Source: Acanthochlamys bracteata (taxonomy: Eukaryota; Streptophyta; Magnoliopsida; Pandanales; Velloziaceae). Taken from it: DNA of 64,000 bases. This document shows positions 23,551 through 34,028 of this stretch, in pieces. Within the stretch, counting starts at the first letter, position 1, and each line of letters starts with the position of its first letter. Location of the stretch: contig CM034131.1 of NCBI GenBank assembly GCA_019914995.1, positions 992,001 to 1,056,000 of the forward strand. The letters run 5' to 3'. The position numbers and the translations under genes were made by a program. Below the pieces are notes generated by a model. That model had not been told where the DNA came from and searched no databases. It worked only from the letters and a program-made list of their open reading frames with translations.

Positions 23551-26500
23551 ATGGGGAAGCTTCTCTGCGATGCTGCCGTGGCTGAGCTTCCACGGCCAAC
23601 TCAACCACCGGCATTGTTGACGTGGACGTCACCGGAACCTTCACCACCCGCTGAGATCGAGATCTCGTCTACTGTTTGGGATTCTGTTCCCGGCCTCGAA
23701 GAACAACAGCGGAGACATTTGAATAAGATCCATTCTCGCGGTGTTCTCTGGAGAAACACTTCGGTTTGTTCTCCGGCGAACTCTTCTTCCTCGATTTCTT
23801 CGGTTGTGGCGGCGGCGGCGTTTAGATTGGAACATGGCGGCGGCGTTGATGCGGATGGGAACTGTTTATTCACCGCCGCAAGGCGAGCTGCGGCGGCTTG
23901 GTGTGCGGCAGTGAAGGCGCTGGAGTTACGTCAGCGAACAGTGAGAAGGTTTTTAGATGATTATAATGGAATGGATCTGATTGGGAGAGAAGGGGTTGAT
24001 AGGGTTATAAGGAATTTGTATTCGCCGAATCTGAAAGCAGGGTGGGGAATCCATGTTCTTCAGGAAGTGAAGCTTCTGGCGAAGAAGACCGATCGCGAAG
24101 AGCTTGATAAGGGTATACAGGAGCTTGTGGATCTCGGAATGATTAGGTATTCAAATTTCGTATGTCTGTTTTGATGCCTTTGATCTTTCCTTAATTGTTA
24201 TTTCTTCAAAAATTAAAGAAAGGAAATTGATGAATCGTTTCTTAGGGAAAAGAAAAAAACAAGAAATATGTGATAGTTTCTTGTGAAATGAAAAAAAAAA
24301 TTTTGTTTGAGAAATCTGACAAGTTTTTCTTTTTTGTTTATAGTTTTTTATTTACAAAGTAGAATTTTGGTTGTGTTTACGTAGAGTTTGTTCTTGAGTA
24401 ATGTGGAGCTTTGCTGAGCATACTGAACGAATTTGATTTCTAGAACCTGTGAATGTCTGAACTCTGAATGTATAAAAAGTTGTCCATTTAAGGAAAATTG
24501 CATTTTGCCTTGTGGTTGTCTCATTTATGTTGTGTATGAATTGGCGGATTTTATTTCCGGAAGATATGACACATTTGGCTTTTTGGTGATGATGTTCGTA
24601 GCCAGTCAATGATTTCATGTTTGCAGTAAGGTCTTGCATCTCATTAACCTACCTGATCACTATTTGTAATTGAAATTGGTACACTGGAGTATATCATAAG
24701 ACAAAATACTGTGTCATCTGAGTTGGATGAATACAAAAAATTGTAAATCTTATTTTTTATTTTTAAGATAACCTCTTTACATCTACTTAAGTTGTCTTCG
24801 AATAGCATCATCTCGCAAAAGAAAATTGTATGCTTTGGTTTTTGTTTGGACAGTATGCTTACAAAGCTTTTTAAATTATTTTTGAAGAGATGCTGCAGCT
24901 GAATCTATTTACAAGGAGAGATGTTTGCCTGTTAGTGATGGCCTTAGCTGGGCAAAGTACATGTCCATTTCTGGTTCTCAAGAAGATGAATATGACATCA
25001 TTAACTTACAATATGTAGAAGAAGGCTTACTGACAGTGGATGAGAATCGTGGTGGTCATGCAGCTGCTTTTGGAGATGATATTGCCATAGAGAGTCTAGC
25101 TACTGAGCTTAAGCGAGAGGTGTATGTGGTAAGTCCTGCATGCTGCAAACTATAGCATTATGTCATGTCTATTCTCTAAAACTATACTTATCTGCTTTGA
25201 GATTTTTACATTTCTCTCTGCAATAAAACATAGTATTGAATGGATGCTAGATGTTGCATTCACAATAGAAACATAACGGACTGTCCTTATTGTCAATGTT
25301 ACGAATGAAGTGGATTGGGGAATTGCGTTTTAAAATTTAAGCCTGAATCTACTTCTGCCTGTAAAGAACGGTGTAATAGTACTACAGTCAATTAAGGTTC
25401 AGTGCTAGAGTAAATTATGCAAATTATGATCTTTGGGCTGCAAATCATTAAATGGTGAAAGATGTTGCATCCCACCCTTTAGTTTTATACATGTGCAGAG
25501 TGGCTTTACATTTAGAGCGTGTTTTAATTTCTTGAAAATGAGTTTTACGGAAGTGAGTTTTGCGAAAGTGCAATTTGGTGGAAGTAGAGTTCGAAATAGT
25601 AACTGAAACATGTGAAGTGGAGTTTCAAGTGAAGTTTTGATGGAAGTGGAGTTTGGTGTGGAAGTGGAATGGAGTTTGGAGTGGCAACAGAAACACGTGA
25701 AGGGGGCAAAATCAAAAATATGGAGAGAGTAAGTGGAGTTTGGTGAAACTGAAACATGCCCTAATTTCCTTTTTGAGATATGCCCTTATATCTGTTAGAA
25801 GTTGATATATCTTTGGTACATACAGGCTGTACATATTCCATTTACGTTCTCTCCAAGAGCCACATTCAGGGGCAATGGTTTCTTGTAGTGGTAATTTCTG
25901 CTAATGTTTCAGGTTCAAGCTCATGGATCAGATGGCATGATTGATGATGAACATTGCGTGTTTTTTCTGCCACATCGCCCAAGGGGTCCAATTTGTGAAC
26001 CTCCTATTTTCTTGTTCATGAAAGGGACAGGTATATTTTTTTTACCACATCTGCATTTGTATTAGTAGCCTTCATCTTTTTTTTTTTTCAATAAGAAAAT
26101 AATCTGCGATTGCATTAGTAGCCTTCAGCATTTGTATGTGTTTACTCTCGAAATAGCTGCTTAAGCAGCAAAAATGTGTTCTTGTGTTGTCTGGACAAAC
26201 TGCAGGTAGCTGCCATGCTCTATAACAAATGCCTCTAGTGATATCTAAAGTTAAAAGACATTATATAGACATGATTGACATTATATTGCTTCGAGTTTTA
26301 GAGGAGAAGTATCAGCTGCCCTCTCGAAGTACAATCTTTGGGTTAACGGAAAATATGTTACTGACCGAGGCCAATAGCTTTACTTTACACCATTTAATAT
26401 TTGCTAGTCTGTCTCTCTGTGATTAATATTTGCTATCAGATCTTATGCATTTCTACCTAAGTAACGTACGATTCATATAAATAGAATGCTAGAAGGATTG

Positions 26501-26730
26501 TTATCAGCATTCCTTTTTGGATATCATCATAAATTCGTGATGTATCTTTGCAAGTTTTGAAAATAATTCTGGAATATAATATCGGCTTTGCAATTATTAT
26601 CTGACCATGTATGTTGTTAATTCTTATTGCTATTACAGGCTGGTGCGGTGCTGGTGCTGACCATTATGAGCCTTTGGTGGCGAATCCTATTCCTCTTATT
26701 TCCCAGGAGAAGGCTGCTGTTGTACTTTAA
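23551..26730 (+). CDS. OTU-type cysteine protease (probable deubiquitinase), 348 aa, 4 exons
   Basis: Probable ubiquitin isopeptidase of the ovarian-tumour family. Exons: 23551-24146, 24888-25128, 25913-26030 and 26639-26730; each junction is GT/AG and in frame. The start is ATG 23551, in the context GGCGGAGATGGGG; upstream in-frame codons lack an ATG. Residues 1-95 are low-complexity (Pro, Ser, Ala). The catalytic motif DADGNCLF lies at 100-107 with nucleophile Cys105. The domain continues with LRQRTVRRFLDDYNGMDLI, a long insert (to about 215), SWAKYMS, RGGHAAAFGDDIAIESLATELKREVYVV, and ends with the general-base motif ADHYEPLV (His327). The insert between the Cys motif and SWAKYM is longer than in small OTUs. 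Intron 2 carries a group B repeat. I do not recognise the exact subfamily, so no symbol is given. Confidence 0.85.
25515..25761. repeat. MITE-like element, group B, GC-richer copy in intron 2 of the OTU gene
   Basis: The left end GAGCGTGTTTTAATTTC and the right end ACTGAAACATGCCC are inverted repeats, and TA flanks both sides (TTTA before, TAAT after). Unlike other copies it is not AT-rich: it has repeated GTGGAGTTT/GAAGTGGAG units, GAAACATGTGAA and GAAACACGTGAA. Read in reverse it has AACTCCACTT and GTTTCAGTT, which appear as A/T-shifted forms in the other group B copies. Confidence 0.6.
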
Positions 26731-29060
26731 GGACCTAATGGTTCTGCAGTTTTGAGTTTTAGATAAGTGACTTAATTTATTAATCTTGGATGTGTGCTGA
26801 TTATTTTTACTCCAGGATGGAGGACAAACTTCCTTCTTCATTTGCTAACAGATTCTGTATTGGATCCGCTAACTCTGTTCGCAAGCATTGCCCAGATTGG
26901 GTTGCTGATTCTTTTCCTTAAGAGTCCTGCTATTTGTGTGTCATTGTAGCTTTGACAAGGTTAGTCTCCTTTCACCTTTTATGTATCTTGTAATAGACGC
27001 GAGTGGATCCAAACCAGAGTGGATTTACTTTGGTTACCAGCCAGATGTTGCATGTCTAATTTTTTGTTCAATTTGACAACAGTTTTGGGGCATTGTTACT
27101 GGGTCATTCTTACCCCTGGTAGTGATACTGTAACCCTTGTAATTTTCTTGATCATTTTTGAGTTACAATCACAATGTCGCTTTGCAGATTCCTTCACTTA
27201 TGTTATGTTATGTCCATTGTCCATGAATGCCTTCAACAATTTGTGCAGGGTTTTGCTTTGCCTTTGGCATGAGAAGGTCGTAACTAGGTTTCAGATTAAG
27301 ATTCTTTACATGTTTTTCATATAGGCTGAAGCATTACTTGTAGCATTCGCATGGGTCTTTCTAGTTGAACAATATTAGAACAAGGTGTTATGTAAGTGTT
27401 AGGAACTTGATGAACAAATGCATCCCCTACATTCTCATTTCTCTTCTGCGTCACTATATTCGCAGCAGCAAGTTCACTCATGATGGCTCCCACTGAAGTT
27501 TTCATCTAGTCTTTGTTGAACATAGTTCTTGCTTAATGTTCCCTGATGCAGGGATCATTTGACGAACAGCGGCAGCTCTCATCTCTGGATCAATTCACTA
27601 ATTCTCATAGCACTCCTGTGGTGCCCTAGATTTCTATTTATAATGTACTTTTACATTTCAAAGGTACATAATATTTTTTCAGAAGGTACATAATATTTTT
27701 TCTTTTGTGTGGCGATCGATGTTAAGAAATCAGTCAAATTCTTGTTGATTGATCTTCTTCTTCTTGGTTTTTGTTGTTTTTGATTCATAATGCTAGCCTA
27801 TGTGGTCTTTAATGCAATCGATACCTCTACATACATCCCTATTTATCTTGTTCCACAAAAAAAAAAAAATCTTCTCAATCCGTTGAGTCTTTTTTCTTTT
27901 TTATAACGGTTTTTATGCATGTATGTGTATCATTTCTGTGATGATCGCTATAATCTCGAAGGAAATCTTGACCTACGAGGTTCATCAAAGAGGTAACAAT
28001 CTCCAGGCTTTTATATGTCATGCTTCGAATCGGTCCTTATATTTCCGCAGACTGGAAGGAACTACGGGAATGCATGTACATATAAAACACTTATGAACTT
28101 GTAATGAAAAATTCAATTTTTCGATGATCGCTATTTGCATTTATTTTTATTTTGTTATTATTATTAATTTTCAATCATCATCATTTGAACGAAATGGAAT
28201 CTATCTGCATGCTTTTTTTATTTATCATCAACCTTTCAGTTTTATGATCGTGACAACAGATTGAACCAAGACGACGGAAACGTTCAATTGAACGGAGAGG
28301 CGTAACAAACTGCTGTGTAGAATTCACTGATTCACTCCCCACTGATGTCCATTGCATCATGTCTCAACAACCCGAAAACAAAAAACAGAAAAGAAAAGAT
28401 TTAAATGGTTTTCATTTGTTGGTTATTTCTATGAATCTCTTTTTCTTTGGTGTGGATTTGAAGGAAGATAGTAACATGTTGCTTCTAGTTAATACCAACA
28501 AATACATACAAATAGATGTTTCTAAGTAATATGTTTTTGCAAGGTCTGGAAAGAATTCGTTCATTGAATCAAATTCTTTTCATTTTTGAAGTAGTTTAAT
28601 AACAATAACAATAGTTCTCCACATTCTTTCATGTTCACCACTCTTCCTACTTGATGATGATATAGATCTCATCAATTTTACAGTAAGACTTTCATAATAT
28701 CAAATTCTTAAAAAGATAGCTAGTGTAGTAGATAGGAACGCTTGATTATGAAATAAAATTTCCATAAAATAAATTATTTAGAATATTGAAAAATAAATTT
28801 TATTTTTTCAATAAATAAATAGAAATCTTACTATATATAATTTTTTTATATTTAATTTTTTTTTAAATATATACTTTTTAATTTTTTTAAAAATATAAAT
28901 CTAAAATAAAACACTTTTTAAACATACTGTTTAATGGTGCCATAGAATAAAAAAGACCGACTTGCTCTGCCGTGCCGTTCGTTGATTATTAATTCTTTTT
29001 AGTGTTTGATGATTTAAGGCGGTGGTGCGAAAGTTAAGAATTCTTTTTTCCTTAACTCTC
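26731..29060 (+). other. 3' region of the OTU gene and spacer
   Basis: The first few hundred bases are probably 3'UTR. At 26818-26922 a short frame follows a good acceptor (TTTTTACTCCAG) and would encode a peptide beginning MEDKLPSSFANRF, so an alternative last exon cannot be excluded. The segment 27000-28700 has balanced base composition but no frame of interest. A group A-like core without clear ends lies at 28737-28930. Confidence 0.4.
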
Positions 29061-29096
29061 TGATCTGGTCGGTGTTGGTAGTCGTCTTTTTTGGCC

Positions 29097-29103
29097 ACGT
29101 GTC
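29097..29103 (+). promoter_or_regulatory. ABRE (ACGTGTC) upstream of the HVA22 gene
   Basis: The 11-mer GCCACGTGTCC at 29094-29104 holds the ABRE core ACGTGTC and a G-box. It lies about 170 bases upstream of the HVA22 start codon. HVA22 genes were first described as abscisic-acid-induced through ACGT-type elements, so the site fits the family. The same 11-mer occurs at 2467-2477. Confidence 0.5.
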
Positions 29104-29270
29104 CATTGAAGTCATTAAACAAGCAGAAAGCTTCACTTCTATATCAACTGAAGAAGCCAAGTGCATTGCTCACTCGTTGTTCTTGATTCTCGATTGAAGA
29201 AGAAAAGTTAAAGAGTTAATAAGAGATTAACTACCTAATCTAGTAGTAGTTGATTGATAACAGTTTTAAG

Positions 29271-29605
29271 ATGGGTCAGTTCTGGACTCTATTCACCTAT
29301 CTCCATTCTCTTGCTGGGTAAAACATTCTGATCAATTTCTTGCTTAAATTTCTTGCTTAAACATTTTTCGACCAAATTTTTTTTCTAATATTTTGTATAG
29401 GATTCCGATCTGGTACCAGATAAAAGTGTTGATGGTGGCATGGTTAGTGTTGCCTCAATTCAGAGGTGCAGCTTTTATATATGAGAGATTTGTGAGAGAG
29501 CAGCTGATGAAGAAGTACAGAAGTAAAGAAGCTAAAATTTTAAAACCTGCTGCTAAAAATACACATCCATCAAAGGAAAAGAGTAAATTTGCTAACTTCA
29601 TTTAA
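29271..29605 (+). CDS. HVA22-family protein lacking its middle exons (83 aa)
   Basis: TB2/DP1/HVA22 proteins shape ER membranes and act in stress and vesicle traffic. Exon 1 (29271-29317) encodes MGQFWTLFTYLHSLAG, the standard HVA22 N-terminus. Exon 2 (29401-29605) begins IPIWYQIKVLMVAWLVLPQFRGAAF..., the third part of the domain, and ends with a basic tail (MKKYRSKEAKILKPAAKN). Family members carry about 45 more residues between these two blocks (from PVVMLLYPLYAS to LEW), which form the first hairpin. They are missing here, and the 83-base intron (29318-29400, GTAAAAC...TTTGTATAG) holds no trace of them. The join keeps frame (GG|G). A 3'UTR intron seems present at 29615-29714 (GTAACC...GAAACAG). 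This may be a shortened paralog or a decaying copy. An ABRE lies upstream. Confidence 0.8.
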
Positions 29606-29900
29606 TCCAAAAAGGTAACCAAAAACTTCTTAACAAAATTTCCAATCTCAATGCTTGAGTTGTTTTTATTTATTTATTTTCTTGTTGCTGATGATTGTTT
29701 CGTCGATGAAACAGGGAGAGCAGGAGGCATACTGAAGAGATTCTGTATGAAGATTGTAGTAATTTGTCTGCAATTGCTGGTTGCAGCATTGTCTATGAAT
29801 CTGATCTTGAAAGAAACTTCCTCTGTTCTCTACTTCTCTCACTCACTTTTTATATGATATAGAATTATTTTGAAGCAGTAGTAAAGATATATATAGCATA
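29606..29900 (+). other. 3'UTR of the HVA22-like gene with an intron
   Basis: After the stop, AAAAAG|GTAACC at 29614/29615 and ACAG|GGAGAG at 29714/29715 form a plausible intron in the 3'UTR. The sequence stays gene-like in composition to about 29860 and then becomes AT-rich. In the intact gene this second part may once have been coding. Confidence 0.4.
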
Positions 29901-30165
29901 GCAATTAGAATCTTGAATGCGTATGATTAGTTGATGTCGACTTTAGTTGATGAACGCACATAAACTATTCTTCTATAAACATTATATTTCAAAATGTAAT
30001 TCAATCAAAAACTAGTACTAATAACTTCAGTTCAATCATGATCTGTTGTACTCTGTGTGTTTTAATTGATCATGTAATACCTTCAAACATTCTGGCAACA
30101 AAAATCCATTTTATCATGGCACTATTTCCCTCCAGTAAAATGAAGGGATAAACTGAAGCAGTCGT

Positions 30166-30448
30166 TAAATATCCGTAATTAAATTTTATTAAAATAAAAA
30201 ATTAGAATTAATATTTTTTGAAAAATAAAATAAAAATATAATTTAGTATTTATATTTTAATAATTTTTAAAAATATGTTAAATATTAAATTATAATTATA
30301 TCAAAAAATATGTAATAAAAAAATTAGAGTTAGAATTTTGTATATAAAAATAAAATTCTGAATTTTTTATGTAATTAAAATGTATAAATTATTTAGAATT
30401 TAAAATTTAATAGAAAAAAATAAAATTATAAATATTTGAAATACGCCA
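30166..30448. repeat. MITE-like element, group B (reverse orientation)
   Basis: The right end TATTTGAAATACGCC and the left part GTCGTTAAATATCCGTAATTAAATTT fit group B ends in reverse. Internal AGAATTAATATTTTTTG and AGAGTTAGAATTTTGTATAT repeat the wording of the reverse copy at 15310-15544. Confidence 0.5.
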
Positions 30449-30980
30449 TATAGAAACACATGCGTACTCATCTACAAATACAGGACATGCTTATGATAGT
30501 AGCAGACCACTGTTTTCTGTTTACCTTCTCTCAATACCCATACTACTAAAAGTGACCCACCTCCCCTAAACCCTAAACATGTATTTAAAATAAGTGATGG
30601 TATTTGTAACATATTCTTCGATGGGAGAATAAAATGTCTTTTAATTGCTTAAAAATAAATTTTATAAACTAAATTTCTGTAAAAAATAGAATTTAATAAA
30701 AATATAATTTATAGTAAATAATTATGTAAAAAACTTCTGATTCAAAATATATGCAAAAAAAATTAGAGGATGATATTGTAAAAATGGTCTAAGCATGTAA
30801 CTGTCTAATAGGATTATTTTAGCACATTTGTGGTCATCTAGTTGTAGAGACACCACTACACCAGTTCTTTTCCATAGAATTCACAGGCACATGGAGGTGA
30901 ATCAGTTTTAGCGCTTGTCCCAAACAGCAGCTTTAAACCAAAATATATAATAGACTTTAAACTAAATTGACAATGATTAA

Positions 30981-31255
30981 GTGCGCGTTTCAAATGTATG
31001 TAATTTTATTTTTTTTTTTTAAATTTTAGTTCTGATTTTATATGTTTTAATTACACAAAAAATTTAGTATTTTATTTTTATATACGAAATTTTAGTTTAA
31101 CTTTTTTTATTGCACACTTTCTAATATAATTATATTTTTAAATTTTTATGGCATTTTTAAAAATTATTGAAACATAAATACCGAATTCTATTTTCATTTT
31201 ATTTTAAAAAAAATTTATTTTTTATTTTTTATTTTTACGAAATTTATTTACGAAC
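30981..31255. repeat. MITE-like element, group B
   Basis: The left end GTGCGCGTTTCAAATGTATG and the body (GTTTTAATTACACAAAAAAT, then TTTTTTATTGCACACTTTCTA, then ATTGAAACATAAATACCG) follow the copy at 19554-19850 almost block by block, with more A/T changes. The right end is only approximate. Confidence 0.55.
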
Positions 31256-31517
31256 AAAAAATTTAGGATTAAATTGTTTAAGGTTGCGCGATGAACTTTA
31301 TGCTTTGCTGCTTACGTGTAGTACAATCCTTGGACGTGGACACTTCATCTATTGAGCTGTGCTAGTTTTATTAAATGGCTTTCCTTTTCTGGATCAAAAG
31401 GGTATGGCTTGCTGAAAGCAAGTTAATGTATATGAGAATTACAAGATTCAATAGAATCCTGTAGGTAAGATCTAAGACTACTTTTAATTCATCTCCAAGC
31501 TATTTTGTTTAACTTAC

Positions 31518-31715
31518 AGTTTTCAAGTGCCGGTTCTCCTCTAATAGCACATCTTCCTGCCAGAAATTCCATGGCATAATCTTTTTGTCACATATGAATA
31601 TAGGAACATCTACTGGGCTACTTAAATATCTTTGTTTGAGAATGTAGTTTTTATGGTATGAAAGTGAATTGTGTACCTGGCTGCAGAGCTTGGCAATCAG
31701 ATCCATCAGTTGTGT
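31518..31715 (-). pseudogene. Two MADS-box-like mini-exons (K-box end/C region), probable relic
   Basis: Read on the minus strand, exon A (31677-31715, 39 bases) has the acceptor CGTACAG and the donor GTACAC, and encodes TQLMDLIAKLCSQ. Exon B (31518-31556, 39 bases) has the acceptor TTTCTGGCAG and the donor GTAAGTT, and encodes EDVLLEENRHLKT. The two join in frame. Many type II MADS genes have two consecutive exons of about 42 bases encoding wording like TQLMxxxIxxLxEK-E-LLxEENxxL, so the likeness is specific. I could not find the MADS domain or the main K-box exons to the right (up to 33900), nor a convincing C-terminus to the left. It could be a gene fragment or chance; no search was possible. 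Confidence 0.35.
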
Positions 31716-34028
31716 CTGTACGATAAATATATGCACAAGTGTTTAGCATTTTGCAGAAATTTGCTTGGGTGCAACTAGTATTAGGAGATCATGCACTTAA
31801 AAAAAAGCTAGAATTGACATCAATGAACTAGAGGTAGGAACTGTAGATGAGCTACAGGTCTTAGAATAACATGACATGGATGACATAAAATGTTCAGCAT
31901 GGTTGCCATGCGACACTTGCAAGTCGAGGTGAATAAAATATTACTGCGAATTGCAAGTAGCAATATGTACAAATTCGGGGTAGCTTTGTTCCTCATTAAT
32001 ATTAACTTGTTGCATTTCATTATTTTTCAAAAAGTAAAAAGTAGACTAGTTCATGTTTTTCCATACGAAAAATTCCTGTTTTTATTTTTGCTTTACGTAA
32101 CTGAAATGAATTTCTTAAGAAGAAAAGAATAGTTTTGTGCCACACCATTTGAATGTGATGATTGCCATAATTTATTGCACACAGATCTCTGTTTGGATCT
32201 TGAATGCATTTGGAATACAAGTACGCTTGCACAAGAGTCATGTTTCTTCAAAAAAGAAGTTTCCGTTTTGAAAAGTAGACATTTCATGCATTTGGCTGTT
32301 TTGTATAAAATGGTTTTCTTGCTATATATTAAACTTACCTGTTGCTGTAGAACATTCTAAAATTCACCATACAAGACTAGTGGAAACAATTTTTTGCAGT
32401 TAGTTGGCTTGCTACTATAAAGGTTCACACAAGCTCTCAGAGACACTATTAGGACTAGAATGGTGTTTCTATCTAATCAAAGATTTGGATACAAAAAGCA
32501 AGGGTTGTTGTATCGTGGTGCTGTTGTGGGTGTATGACAAAAAGCAAGGGTGTGAACAAGGGAGTGGTCGAGGATAATTTCACTTTTGGCATTTTGCACG
32601 AAATTTTAGAGTTGAATCAAAATGCTTTACTTTTGTCAAAATAAATGCTTTAGTAGAGCGTAATACAATACTGCTGTAGGCGAACAGAAGAACTAAATAC
32701 ATGAAAAATACACAGGAGTTGGAAGTTTGTATATACTACTAATAGCTGTGCAATAAACTTTAAACAAGCCTGGTAAATAGAATGTAGGCATTTTGATAAA
32801 TGTGCTTTATTACATGGTCCTCCTGTAGGCATTCTCAAATACTACGTTAGCAGCTTTCAGGGAAACATCAAGTAAACCACCATCAAATCATACTTGCTGT
32901 GGCTATCAATGGTCTGATGCAAAGCCACTTCTCCGAGTTTCTCCCGTACTCAACTGTTTACTTAGAAGTTGAGAAGATGAAGAAGGCTTTGTCTATTCCT
33001 CTTTAGACTGTAGTTAGATTTTAAAAGGCATGAACAAATAAGCAGCCACAAATTTTCTAAGCTAGGACTGCTGAACTTAAAAATGTGTAGGATGCACCAA
33101 GTTTGAGCTTTTTTGCAATTTCTGTCTGGTGATGATAAACGTGTGAATTTTCATTTCATCAATTCCGTGCAATTCCAAACAACAAAGAGGTTGTGCTGTT
33201 CTCGTCAGAACTAATTTTCAGAACACACTTTCTTCTTGGATTTGTTGTTTGAGGTTTTCAGATGCAAACTTGCTTCACTTTCTTTCGATGTTTATCAACG
33301 AGTTTTTCTGAGGTTGTTAATTTTCCAACTTGATAGCAGCACTGGAAGACGAAAACTTCGTAATGCTATTTGTAGTGAAGCTTTGGACTCCTGACGATTG
33401 TTTCGTCTCACCTTCTGGGCCAACATTCCAACTCATGATTAATCAAACATCAAAGGCGTGCCATTTTACACCCAGAAAATAATTTTAAATATTTTTTATA
33501 ATAATTTAATGTATATAGTTATTTTTAAAATTTTATTTTTCTGAAATGTTATATTTTAAAAAGTCACTTTTGGTAAAAATAACACTGTTTAAAGCTGACG
33601 CTGTTACATTTCTAACAGAGTGAAGACTATCAATACTACAAACTTGATGTACAAGGACACTAAGAGTGTTTTCTTTCTGATTGAAATTGATTTACTAAAA
33701 AACAAATTACTATAAGTTTTTTTTGCAATAAAAAATGAATTAAAATCAGAAATAATTGTTATTAAAAACTAAGTAATAAATGTTAAAGAACACGCTTTAA
33801 GAAACAAACTCGACATTTTAAAATATGGAACTGAATATATATGCCTAAAACAGCTTCCCTTGTCACCGAGGAAGTGTAAGCAGATTCATAGCGCAGGCAA
33901 ATTCGAGGATAGGACCATAGCAAGAAATAATTGAATATTCGAACAATTACAGAATCTGAAAAAAAAACTAAGCGATCAGCAAGTCCTACGTTTCTAAATT
34001 GAATGGCAGATTACAAAAACATAAGTAA
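31716..34028. other. Spacer between the MADS-like exons and the SPL gene
   Basis: The composition is fairly balanced (less AT-rich than the repeat spacers), but no coding frame or splice pattern is convincing on either strand. The part next to 34028 includes the 3'UTR of the SPL gene. An AT-rich patch lies at 33475-33830. Confidence 0.4.

Larger units (their letters stand above)
29901..31517. other. Spacer with two group B repeats
   Basis: No gene is recognised apart from the repeats listed separately. A group C-like patch lies at about 30640-30800. The segment 31290-31470 is less AT-rich and lies directly downstream (minus strand) of the MADS-like mini-exons, so it may hold further debris of that gene. 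Confidence 0.35.

Noticed and set aside
23601-23873. Minus-strand open frames opposite OTU exon 1
   Set aside because: Antisense of a GC-rich Ser/Ala/Pro coding exon; no family likeness and no splice or promoter support.
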